Below are positions 56,595 to 63,912 of a stretch of DNA of 64,000 bases, piece after piece. The notes under the pieces were generated by a model. That model had not been told where the DNA came from, searched no databases, and was given only the letters and a program-made list of their open reading frames with translations. How positions within the stretch are numbered: position 1 is the first letter of the stretch; each line of letters begins with the position of its first letter. The stretch is from Allorhizobium undicola ORS 992 = ATCC 700741 (GTDB lineage Bacteria; Pseudomonadota; Alphaproteobacteria; Rhizobiales; Rhizobiaceae), in assembly GCF_000621665.1 (NCBI RefSeq), contig NZ_JHXQ01000002.1, forward strand, positions 310,001 through 374,000, written 5' to 3'. The position numbers were made by a program, and so were the translations under genes.

Positions 56595-57986
56595 ATGACA
56601 GCCAAGGTCTCCGCAAGCGAGATTCGCGCCGCCTTTTCCGGCGCGATGTCGGCCATGTATCGCAATGAGGTTCCAGCTTACGGCACGCTGATGGACCTTG
56701 TGGCCGAGGTAAACGAGGAAACACTGGCCGCGCAGCCGGACCTCAAGGCCCGCCTTGATGCCACCGACACGCTGGAGCGCATTTCCGAAGAGCGCCACGG
56801 CGCAATCCGGCTAGGCACCGCGCAAGAGCTTGCCACGATGCGCCGGATTTTCGCGGTCATGGGCATGTACCCCGTGGGCTATTACGATCTTTCCACCGCA
56901 GGCGTGCCCGTGCATTCCACAGCCTTTCGGCCTGTGGGCGAAGAGGCGCTGAAGCGCAACCCTTTCCGCGTCTTCACCTCCCTGCTCCGGCTTGATCTTA
57001 TTGCCGACGAGGCATTGCGGCAGGAAGCGGCGGCCGTCCTCGCCCAACGTCAGATCTTCACCCCCGCCGCGCTTGCCCTGACGGAAAAGGCTGAAAAAGA
57101 GGGCGGACTGGCTACGGAGGACGCCGCCCGCTTCGTGGCCGAGGTGCTGGAAACCTTTCGCTGGCATGACAAGGCCAATGTCGAGCTTTCAATGTATCAT
57201 CGCCTGCATGACGCCCACCGGCTGATTGCCGATGTCGTCTCCTTCAAGGGGCCGCATATCAACCACCTGACGCCGCGCACGCTGGACATCGACAAGGTAC
57301 AGGCTCGAATGCCCGATTACGGCATTGCTCCCAAAGCCGTTGTCGAAGGCCCGCCCACGCGCAAATGCCCCATTCTCCTGCGTCAGACCTCGTTCAAGGC
57401 GCTGGAAGAAGCGGTTTCCTTCCAGAACGGCCATGGCGGCTGGGAGGCAGGAACCCATACCGCCCGCTTTGGCGAAATCGAGCAGCGCGGCATCGCATTG
57501 ACGCCGAAAGGCCGCGCCCTTTACGATGCATTGCTGGATGAAACACGCAAACACGTTCGCCCTGCCGCTGATGGCTCGAATGCGCAGGCCTATGAACAGG
57601 CGCTGGCCGAAGTGTTCAAGGCCTTTCCCGACGACTGGGCGCAAATCCGCGCCGAAGGCCTTGGCTATTTCAGCTATTCGCTGACGCAGAAGGGCGCAAA
57701 TGCCCTGCCCGCCAACACAGAGACGGACACGCTGATTGCCGAAGGCTACATCTGCTTCGATCCGATTGTTTATGAGGATTTTCTCCCCGTCAGTGCAGCC
57801 GGAATTTTCCAGTCCAATCTGGGCGATGGCGCTCAGCAGGAATTCGTGGCCAGCCCCAACCAGAAACGCTTCGAAGCAGACCTCGGGGCGGCTGTATTGA
57901 ATGAATTCGACCATTATGCCGGCATGGAAAAGGCCTCGCTTGCGGCCTGCCTCGCCAATTTTACCCAACAGACGGCTGCTGAATAA
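56595..57986 (+). CDS. hglS: 2-oxoadipate dioxygenase/decarboxylase (HglS, DUF1338)
   Basis: A 463-residue DUF1338/VOC-type iron enzyme. Signatures: VPAYGTLMDLVAEVNEETL, MYPVGYYDLSTAGVPVHSTAFRPV (candidate metal His and substrate Arg), RVFTSLLRLDLI, SFKGPHINHLTPRTLDID and ETDTLIAEGYICFDPIVYEDFLPVSAAGIFQSNLG. Members of this family convert 2-oxoadipate to D-2-hydroxyglutarate, the link from lysine degradation to the TCA cycle. The next gene encodes the aldehyde dehydrogenase of the same route. Start MTAKVSASEIRAAF at 56595. Confidence 0.87.
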   Translation: MTAKVSASEIRAAFSGAMSAMYRNEVPAYGTLMDLVAEVNEETLAAQPDLKARLDATDTLERISEERHGAIRLGTAQELATMRRIFAVMGMYPVGYYDLSTAGVPVHSTAFRPVGEEALKRNPFRVFTSLLRLDLIADEALRQEAAAVLAQRQIFTPAALALTEKAEKEGGLATEDAARFVAEVLETFRWHDKANVELSMYHRLHDAHRLIADVVSFKGPHINHLTPRTLDIDKVQARMPDYGIAPKAVVEGPPTRKCPILLRQTSFKALEEAVSFQNGHGGWEAGTHTARFGEIEQRGIALTPKGRALYDALLDETRKHVRPAADGSNAQAYEQALAEVFKAFPDDWAQIRAEGLGYFSYSLTQKGANALPANTETDTLIAEGYICFDPIVYEDFLPVSAAGIFQSNLGDGAQQEFVASPNQKRFEADLGAAVLNEFDHYAGMEKASLAACLANFTQQTAAE

Positions 57987-58013
57987 GCGCCCCCTTAACG
58001 GAGAATTTTCCCC

Positions 58014-59546
58014 ATGAACATCGCTGCGAAGCCCGCTTCGATTGCCGCCGACGCCGCCGCCATCCTGGACCGGCTGGGCGTAGACAAGGCCGCTTACACC
58101 ACAGGCGATCTCAAATCCTTCTCGCCCGTTACCGGTGAACAGACCGGCAGCCTGAAAACCGTATCCGCCAGCGAAGCAAGCGCCACGATCGAACGGGCAG
58201 ACGAGGCTTTCCGGGCATGGCGTCTGGTGCCCGCGCCCAAGCGGGGCGAACTGGTTCGGCTTCTGGGCGAAGAACTTCGCGCCGCCAAGACCGATCTTGG
58301 CCGACTCGTTTCCATCGAAGCTGGCAAAATCCCTTCCGAAGGTCTGGGTGAAGTGCAGGAAATGATCGACATCTGCGATTTCGCCGTCGGGCTTTCCCGC
58401 CAGCTTTATGGCCTGACCATTGCCACGGAGCGCCCCGGCCACCGCATGATGGAAACCTGGCATCCGCTGGGTGTCGTCGGCATCATCTCCGCCTTCAACT
58501 TCCCTGTTGCCGTCTGGGCCTGGAATGCGGCGCTGGCGCTGGTCTGCGGCAATAGCGTGGTGTGGAAACCATCCGAGAAGACCCCGCTGACGGCACTGGC
58601 AACACATGCCATTCTTGAGCGGGCAATCAAGCGCTTCGGAGAAGCGCCCGAAGGCCTTTCGCAGCTATTGATCGGCGATCGTGCCATCGGCGAGGTTCTT
58701 GTTGACCACGCCAAGGTGCGGCTGGTGTCTGCCACCGGCTCCACCCGCATGGGCCGCGAGGTTGGCCCCAGACTTGCCCGGCGCTTTGCCCGCGCCATCC
58801 TCGAACTCGGCGGCAATAATGGCGGCATCGTCTGCCCCTCGGCCGATCTCGACATGGCCTTGCGCGCCATCGCCTTTGGCGCAATGGGCACGGCCGGGCA
58901 ACGCTGCACCACCTTGCGTCGGCTTTTCGTTCATGAAAGCGTTTACGATCAGCTGCTTCCCCGGCTGAAAAAGGCATATGCCAGCGTTTCCGTCGGCAAC
59001 CCGCTGGACGGCAACGCTCTGGTCGGCCCGTTGATCGACAAACTCGCCTTTGACGCCATGCAGAAGGCTCTCGATGAGGCACGCGCCCTTGGCGGCACAG
59101 TCCATGGCGGCGAGCGGGTAATTCTCGGCAACCACGACGCATTCTACGTCAAGCCAGCTCTCGTTGAAATGCCTGCCCATTCGGGTCCGGTGCTGGAAGA
59201 AACCTTCGCACCCATTCTTTACGTGCTGAAATATACCGATTTCGACGCCGCCCTTGCCGATCATAACGCCGTGGGCGCCGGCCTTTCCTCTTCCATATTC
59301 ACGCTGGACATGCGCGAAGCCGAACGCTTCCTTTCGGTCGATGGTTCGGATTGCGGTATTGCCAATGTCAATATCGGCACGTCCGGTGCGGAAATCGGGG
59401 GGGCATTCGGCGGCGAAAAAGAAACCGGTGGCGGGCGCGAATCCGGCTCGGATGCGTGGAAGGCCTATATGCGACGCGCAACCAATACCATCAACTATTC
59501 CAAATCCCTGCCGCTGGCACAGGGCGTCTCATTCGACATTGAATAA
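58014..59546 (+). CDS. amaB: L-2-aminoadipate-semialdehyde (piperideine-6-carboxylate) dehydrogenase
   Basis: A 510-residue NAD-dependent aldehyde dehydrogenase. The catalytic Cys is in FGAMGTAGQRCTTLRRLF, the general base Glu in ILELGGNNGGIVCP, and the NAD motif is VSATGSTRMGREV. The N-terminal region (RLGVDKAAYTTGDLKSFSPVTGE) and C-terminal GAFGGEKETGGGRESGSDAWKAYMRR match the antiquitin/AmaB branch, which oxidises 2-aminoadipate 6-semialdehyde. It follows hglS by 27 bases, consistent with one lysine or pipecolate catabolic operon. Confidence 0.9.
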   Translation: MNIAAKPASIAADAAAILDRLGVDKAAYTTGDLKSFSPVTGEQTGSLKTVSASEASATIERADEAFRAWRLVPAPKRGELVRLLGEELRAAKTDLGRLVSIEAGKIPSEGLGEVQEMIDICDFAVGLSRQLYGLTIATERPGHRMMETWHPLGVVGIISAFNFPVAVWAWNAALALVCGNSVVWKPSEKTPLTALATHAILERAIKRFGEAPEGLSQLLIGDRAIGEVLVDHAKVRLVSATGSTRMGREVGPRLARRFARAILELGGNNGGIVCPSADLDMALRAIAFGAMGTAGQRCTTLRRLFVHESVYDQLLPRLKKAYASVSVGNPLDGNALVGPLIDKLAFDAMQKALDEARALGGTVHGGERVILGNHDAFYVKPALVEMPAHSGPVLEETFAPILYVLKYTDFDAALADHNAVGAGLSSSIFTLDMREAERFLSVDGSDCGIANVNIGTSGAEIGGAFGGEKETGGGRESGSDAWKAYMRRATNTINYSKSLPLAQGVSFDIE

Positions 59547-59569
59547 GACGGCAAAAGGCGCTTCGGGAA

Positions 59570-59596
59570 CCCATGCTGGCGCCACGCCAGCATGGG
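59570..59596. terminator. hairpin after amaB
   Basis: CCCATGCTGGCG (59570-59581) and CGCCAGCATGGG (59585-59596) form a perfect 12-bp stem with a 3-base loop, 23 bases after the amaB stop. No T-run follows. Confidence 0.55.
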
Positions 59597-59810
59597 AGCC
59601 TTCCTGCCTGAAAACTTTCGCTCTGCCAGAAGGTGCCAAGACCACGCACCGGGAAAGCATCTCTCCCTTTTGCAGCCCCGGCACATCCATCCATGCGTGC
59701 AGAATTTTTTGAAATTCTCCATGATTTGGAAAGCCAATTCAGAAGCTCAACAGCCTATTGCGTGACGAGGGCTTGCATTTTCCTTCCACTGCGTTGAAAA
59801 CACATGCCGC

Positions 59811-59865
59811 GCGGACGTGGCGAAACTGGTAGACGCAAGGGACTTAAAATCCCGACGTGTCCGCA
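59811..59865 (+). pseudogene. degenerate tRNA-Leu-like remnant
   Basis: It starts with a tRNA-Leu 5' half: GCGGACG acceptor strand, D-arm GGCGAAACTGGTAGACGC, and anticodon arm GGGA-CTTAAAA-TCCC (anticodon UAA). After TCCC, where a class II variable arm and T-arm should follow, the sequence jumps to GACG-TGTCCGC-A, whose TGTCCGC can pair with the acceptor strand. The variable and T arms are therefore absent. Downstream, 59871-59930, two hairpins (GCGCA/TGCGC and GGGCC/GGCCC) occur. I read it as a truncated tRNA-Leu; it cannot be a normal tRNA. Confidence 0.6.
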
Positions 59866-59972
59866 GAAAAGCGCAACCGGATCATGCGCTTAGGCCTAGT
59901 CGAGCCGATAAGGGCCTGATATAGGCCCGATGCGCGTGTTTCGTCTATGAGTCTGGACGCGTTGGAATGGAA

Positions 59973-60058
59973 GGCCGCTTGCCGAAATTGGTAGACGGAA
60001 GGCACTTAAAATGCCTCGGGCTACGCCCGTGTGGGTTCGATTCCCACAGCGGCCACCA
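59973..60058 (+). tRNA. tRNA-Leu (anticodon UAA)
   Basis: An 86-base class II tRNA with encoded CCA. The acceptor stem GGCCGCT pairs with AGCGGCC, D-arm CCG/CGG flanks AAATTGGTAGA, the anticodon arm is AGGCA-CTTAAAA-TGCCT (UAA), the variable arm CGGGCTACGCCCG, the T-arm GTGGG-TTCGATT-CCCAC, then A and CCA. The sequence to its right differs in gene content from the backbone, so this is a likely integration site. Confidence 0.95.
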
Positions 60059-60094
60059 GCTCCAACCGCTATTGCGGTCGAGGCCAGCTTGACC

Positions 60095-61078
60095 TCAATA
60101 ATCGTCTAAGCTTTTGCCCAGTTGGGTGAAAATCGGCCTAAGTTCCTCTCGTGTGAGGGGCCAATTCTCGACAGTCTCGGCAGGCTTGGAGGCCCCACCT
60201 AGATAAGCCAGCAGTATGGCGGGCTGACGAAACAGGTGGCTGTGCGTGGCCTGGCTTGCTACATGAGCCGGAATGTGGGGCTTGGAATTGAGGAATGTCC
60301 TGAGTGAGGCGGCGGCATCGGTTCCGAGAAGCGGGGCAAGGGCGTCGATGATAAGAACGTTTGACTTCGCTGCTTCCGGCGTGACGCCAGCCACAGCCTC
60401 TCGATAAATGCCGTCTACCTGCACAAGCAGTTCCCGCCCTGGTCGATCCAGTTCTTCAAGCGCGATGACTACCTGACCGAAGAAGTCATCTGTTGTTTCG
60501 ATAAGCGCCATGCTTCTCGCGACCGTGCGCCGGACGCTGGTCGGTGCTTCTTTCTTCCCTTTGTATATCCGGTCGTGCGTAAGCTCACTGTGCGCATGCT
60601 GGAGGAGCGTGCGAACCTGCACCTCACATGGCATGCCTTTGGCCAGCGTTAGGCCATCGACCTGCATCTCAGTCGATGTGCGCACAACGAAATGGTCGGA
60701 CTGACAGGCAAACTCTAAAGGCCTAGCCTCTCGCTCTTGCTCAAAGTCTCTATCCTTAGATACTTCGAAGCCGCATTCGCTGAGCGCCTGTCCTACAAGC
60801 TTCACATCTCCCGCAAGCAGCACAACGAAGCGGACGCCGACCTTATCCTCTACGCCCGCATAAGGATCCTGATAATTCTTGCGGTGAAATGCCTTGTCGA
60901 TGAAGGAACTATCGGTCTTCGTCCGGGGCACTGGCGCAATCTTTATGACTTCGTCGAGCGTACGGGGAGCGACGATCATGGCGAGACGATTGGTCACGCA
61001 GGAAACAACGTGCCGCCCCCAAGCCTCATATAGCGGTTTCTCCTGCGCCCAACGCGCTAGTAGCTCCGACTCATTCAT
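60095..61078 (-). CDS. RelA/SpoT-domain nucleotidyltransferase with C-terminal extension
   Basis: A 327-residue protein. Residues about 40-190 carry a RelA/SpoT synthetase-type domain: VPRTKTDSSFIDKAFHRKNYQDPYAGVEDKVGVRFVVL (Lys/Arg and Asp-Lys-Val-Gly-Val-Arg motif) and CEVQVRTLLQHAHSELTHDRIYKG (the Glu-Gln-Arg and His-Tyr motif). No HD hydrolase, TGS or ACT domain is present. The remaining 130 residues are helical and unknown. It could make alarmones or, like toxSAS enzymes, modify tRNA. It is coupled (ATGA overlap) to the NdpA-like gene upstream, and lies just inside the tRNA-Leu boundary. Confidence 0.75.
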   Translation of the reverse strand: MNESELLARWAQEKPLYEAWGRHVVSCVTNRLAMIVAPRTLDEVIKIAPVPRTKTDSSFIDKAFHRKNYQDPYAGVEDKVGVRFVVLLAGDVKLVGQALSECGFEVSKDRDFEQEREARPLEFACQSDHFVVRTSTEMQVDGLTLAKGMPCEVQVRTLLQHAHSELTHDRIYKGKKEAPTSVRRTVARSMALIETTDDFFGQVVIALEELDRPGRELLVQVDGIYREAVAGVTPEAAKSNVLIIDALAPLLGTDAAASLRTFLNSKPHIPAHVASQATHSHLFRQPAILLAYLGGASKPAETVENWPLTREELRPIFTQLGKSLDDY

Positions 61079-62151
61079 TGCTCATTGCGGATACGATCCC
61101 GCACGGTGATGCGCGTCCACTCGGGCCTCGTGCCATCTGCGGCAGGATCGCCGGCAATTGGCTCGACGGTGACGAGCTCAGCGAAGCGCTCAGCGGGACC
61201 CGAAAGCTGTAAGTCCGAATTGAAGACCACCTTCCGCCGCCGGAGTTGGTACTTGAGATCAGACAGATCCTTGCTGATAGCCGCGTCAGGGAAGTCGTTT
61301 CGCTCCATATAGGTCGCATACGCGTCTCGCATGTCCGCTCCCTTAAGATAGCGGGTTGCAAACGTTGCCGTGTCGACGGTCGGTGACTGGTCAACCTTCA
61401 GATAGGTATATAGACTAGTGTTAATATCCAGTTTCTCGTGCTCCGGTATGTCAAGCTTCCCGACAAATTCCTTCGTTAACTCAAAGAATTTTCTAGTTTG
61501 CCGGGCGCTATCCTGCGGTATGTTGCAACCAAGGAACGTCTCGTAAAAATACTGCGCTGCATTGTCTCGATTGGCCGCCGTCATGAGGTCGTCGTACACA
61601 AACGCTTTCCAGCCCTCGCTTTCTTCTGAATGCGTATCGACTTCCACGAATGCGCCGATCTTGTACAGTCTGGCTTCGGGAGTGAGGACAAGGTTCCTCA
61701 GGAATTCGAGAGTTAGCGAGCCGTCCTCACTGAATGCGAAACCGGAGTGGGGCTCGGCTTTAATTATGCCGATGAACCGTTTTGGTGGATAGCTGACTTG
61801 TCCGCTGATCACGACCACTATACCGCCGGGGATATTAAGGCGTGTCTGCGCCCGTGCCAACATGTCGGCAGCTTCACGTGATTGGCTGATGAAGAGCGGG
61901 TCGTCACTGTCTGCTAAACGTCTCGCTAGATCGAGGGCGCTACCGGCCGCATTGGCAGTGATGTGCATTTCCATGCAACGAGAAGCGCTTCCTAGAGCGG
62001 TGATGAACCGATCCTGCAAGGCGGCAGAATCTTCATTGCCGAGTACGGTCAACGATCCGGCATACCTAGGCTGGACGATCTGTCTGTCTTCTAACCTCTT
62101 GTAAATCTGATGAATTATAACGCGAGAAATGTTTAAATTCTCGAAGATCAC
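61075..62151 (-). CDS. NdpA/YejK-like 37-kDa nucleoid-associated family protein
   Basis: A 358-residue protein of the NdpA (NA37) family. Recognisable segments: MIFENLNISRVIIHQIYKR at the N-terminus, FIGIIKAEPHSGFAFSEDG, KIGAFVEVD and AAQYFYETFLGCNIPQDSARQTRKFFELTKEFV, then a helical C-terminal part. YejK proteins bind the nucleoid; related proteins occur in mobile elements and islands. It is immediately upstream of, and overlaps by 4 bases, the RelA/SpoT-domain gene, so the two are made together. The codon usage and AT-rich promoter stretch (62152-62300) differ from the backbone. Confidence 0.72.
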   Translation of the reverse strand: MIFENLNISRVIIHQIYKRLEDRQIVQPRYAGSLTVLGNEDSAALQDRFITALGSASRCMEMHITANAAGSALDLARRLADSDDPLFISQSREAADMLARAQTRLNIPGGIVVVISGQVSYPPKRFIGIIKAEPHSGFAFSEDGSLTLEFLRNLVLTPEARLYKIGAFVEVDTHSEESEGWKAFVYDDLMTAANRDNAAQYFYETFLGCNIPQDSARQTRKFFELTKEFVGKLDIPEHEKLDINTSLYTYLKVDQSPTVDTATFATRYLKGADMRDAYATYMERNDFPDAAISKDLSDLKYQLRRRKVVFNSDLQLSGPAERFAELVTVEPIAGDPAADGTRPEWTRITVRDRIRNEQ

Positions 62152-62308
62152 GCGCAGCCCCCTCGCGATTGCTCGAAGATTCGTGAAACCGAATCTGTAA
62201 AACCTTAAAGCGAGTACAGGTATTGCTTAAAAACTATAAGGATGTCCATAGTTCTTATTATGTACTTAAAAAGTACGAGCTCTTGGTCATCGGTTGCTAT
62301 CTCTTCGC
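62152..62308. other. AT-rich spacer between the NdpA-like gene and vsr
   Basis: This 157-bp gap is notably AT-rich around 62215-62290 and should contain the NdpA-RelA/SpoT operon promoter. On the vsr side it is downstream sequence of the minus-strand vsr gene. I find no terminator or repeat. Confidence 0.4.
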
Positions 62309-62752
62309 TCATTCTCGGCCTGCTCCCAGGATCAATGTAGCCAGCTCGTCCAGCCGCTCTGGCGTCAGCTCACATTCCCAGGCTACCAGAGGTAGCCAAC
62401 CCGCAGCCCGAAGTTCGTCCTGCACTCGACTATCTCGCAGTACATTAGCCTCCAACTTGCCCCGCCAAAAATCCGTCCTCGTCTTCGGCAGGGTCGCCGC
62501 CCGACACCCCGGATGCTGGTGCCAGAAGCAGCCGTGCACGAACACGGCGATACGCCGCGAAGGGAAGACGATGTCCGGTCGTCCGGGCAAGTCGTTGCGT
62601 CGAAGGGAGTAGCGTAGGCCCTTCGCGTGAAGATGGTGACGCACGATCATCTCTGGGCCTGTGTCTCTTGACCGGACGCGCGCCATGATCTCGCTGCGCT
62701 TCTCCTGTGTGAACACGTCAGCCAATGAACTTTCCCCGTTCCCGTTCTCCAT
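62309..62752 (-). CDS. vsr: very short patch repair endonuclease (Vsr)
   Basis: A 147-residue Vsr endonuclease. Landmarks: FTQEKRSEIMARVRSRDTGPEMIVRHHLHAKGLRY, LPGRPDIVFPSRRIAVFVHGCFWHQHPGC (catalytic Asp and zinc ligands) and LPKTRTDFWRGKLEANVLRD. Vsr nicks T:G mismatches produced by deamination of 5-methylcytosine and almost always accompanies a C5 methyltransferase. It is divergent from the methyltransferase gene with 56 bases between the two starts. Confidence 0.95.
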   Translation of the reverse strand: MENGNGESSLADVFTQEKRSEIMARVRSRDTGPEMIVRHHLHAKGLRYSLRRNDLPGRPDIVFPSRRIAVFVHGCFWHQHPGCRAATLPKTRTDFWRGKLEANVLRDSRVQDELRAAGWLPLVAWECELTPERLDELATLILGAGRE

Positions 62753-62808
62753 CCGATGCGTTAACTATGTCTCGAATGACCAATCACACACAAGATGATA
62801 TCCCTTAA

Positions 62809-63912
62809 ATGAGCCTCAAGTTCGTCGATCTATTCTCCTGCGGCGGCGGGATGTCCACCGGCTTTGTGCGCCGCGGCTTCCGCACGATTGGCGCCGTGGA
62901 CCTAGAGGTCGCCAAGCCGAGCCACGGCGTCGGTGCAACCTTCTGCAATGACACATATGAGCGGAATCTCGGCCTTCGGCCTATGTCGGCAGACCTTGCA
63001 GTAACGGGACCGGAGGAGGTTGCGTCCTACTTCGGATTTAAGCCGGGGGATATCGACGTCCTCATCTCATGTGCGCCGTGCACCGGCTTCAGCCAGAAGC
63101 AGAGCCGCAACCACGTGCATGATGACGGCCGTAACCAACTAGTCGAGCGAGCCGCGGTGTTCGCCGCAGCCTGGCGCCCCCGCTACGTCGTTATCGAGAA
63201 CGTCAAGGAACTTCTTCGGGGCCGTCATAAGCATCACTTCCACGGGCTACACAGGGGGCTCACAAATCTCGGCTACGACGTTTTCGCTGAGATACACGAC
63301 CTTAAGGACTTCGGACTTCCACAAAGCCGCATCCGGTCTTTGATCGTGGCCAAGCTCGGCGGGACGTTTCATCTGGACCTTCGGAGGGTCAATGCCCACC
63401 GCACCGTCCGTGACGCGATCGGGCATCTCCCGGCGATCGACGCTGGGGAGACCCACTCGGAAGACCCCATGCACACTTGCCCGCGACTCAGCGGCCACTC
63501 ACTTGAGAGGATGCGCGCTATTCCTAAAGATGGCGGGAGTTGGACCGATCTGACCGACGAACAGGCTCATCTCCGCATTCCTAGCATGAACGTCGAGAAG
63601 CCGGGATCTTTTCCCGACGTCTATGGCCGTCTCGCCTGGGACCGACCGGCGCCGACGATAACCCGCGAATGCAGCCACCCCGGAAATGGGCGTTATAGCC
63701 ACCCGGAGCAGGACCGTCTCCTGTCAGTCCGGGAAATGGCTTTGCTGCAGGGGTTTCCATCCGACTACCAGTTCGAGGGGTCGCTGTCCTTCAAGTATCG
63801 GCAGATCGGGGATGCAGTGCCGCCAATGATTGCCTCTATGATCGCGGACACGATTGCCGAGGACATCGCCGGACGCCGCGCAGAGCCGAGTCAACTGCGA
63901 ATGGCCGTCTAG
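62809..63912 (+). CDS. C5 cytosine-specific DNA methyltransferase
   Basis: A 367-residue C5 methyltransferase. Motif I is LFSCGGGMSTGF near residues 8-19, motif IV the catalytic Cys in APCTGFSQKQ (PCT rather than PCQ), motif VI VVIENVKEL, motif VIII PQSRIRSLIVAK, and motif X QIGDAVPPMIA. The target-recognition domain between motifs VIII and IX is short (about residues 195-280). With vsr it points to a type II restriction-modification set; a cognate restriction enzyme is not in the window but could lie just to the right. Confidence 0.95.
   Translation: MSLKFVDLFSCGGGMSTGFVRRGFRTIGAVDLEVAKPSHGVGATFCNDTYERNLGLRPMSADLAVTGPEEVASYFGFKPGDIDVLISCAPCTGFSQKQSRNHVHDDGRNQLVERAAVFAAAWRPRYVVIENVKELLRGRHKHHFHGLHRGLTNLGYDVFAEIHDLKDFGLPQSRIRSLIVAKLGGTFHLDLRRVNAHRTVRDAIGHLPAIDAGETHSEDPMHTCPRLSGHSLERMRAIPKDGGSWTDLTDEQAHLRIPSMNVEKPGSFPDVYGRLAWDRPAPTITRECSHPGNGRYSHPEQDRLLSVREMALLQGFPSDYQFEGSLSFKYRQIGDAVPPMIASMIADTIAEDIAGRRAEPSQLRMAV

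Noticed and set aside
59811..59972. Group I intron splitting the first tRNA-Leu
   Set aside because: Structured sequence follows the anticodon arm, but no matching 3' half (variable arm, T-arm and acceptor) is found downstream and no intron core motif is recognisable.
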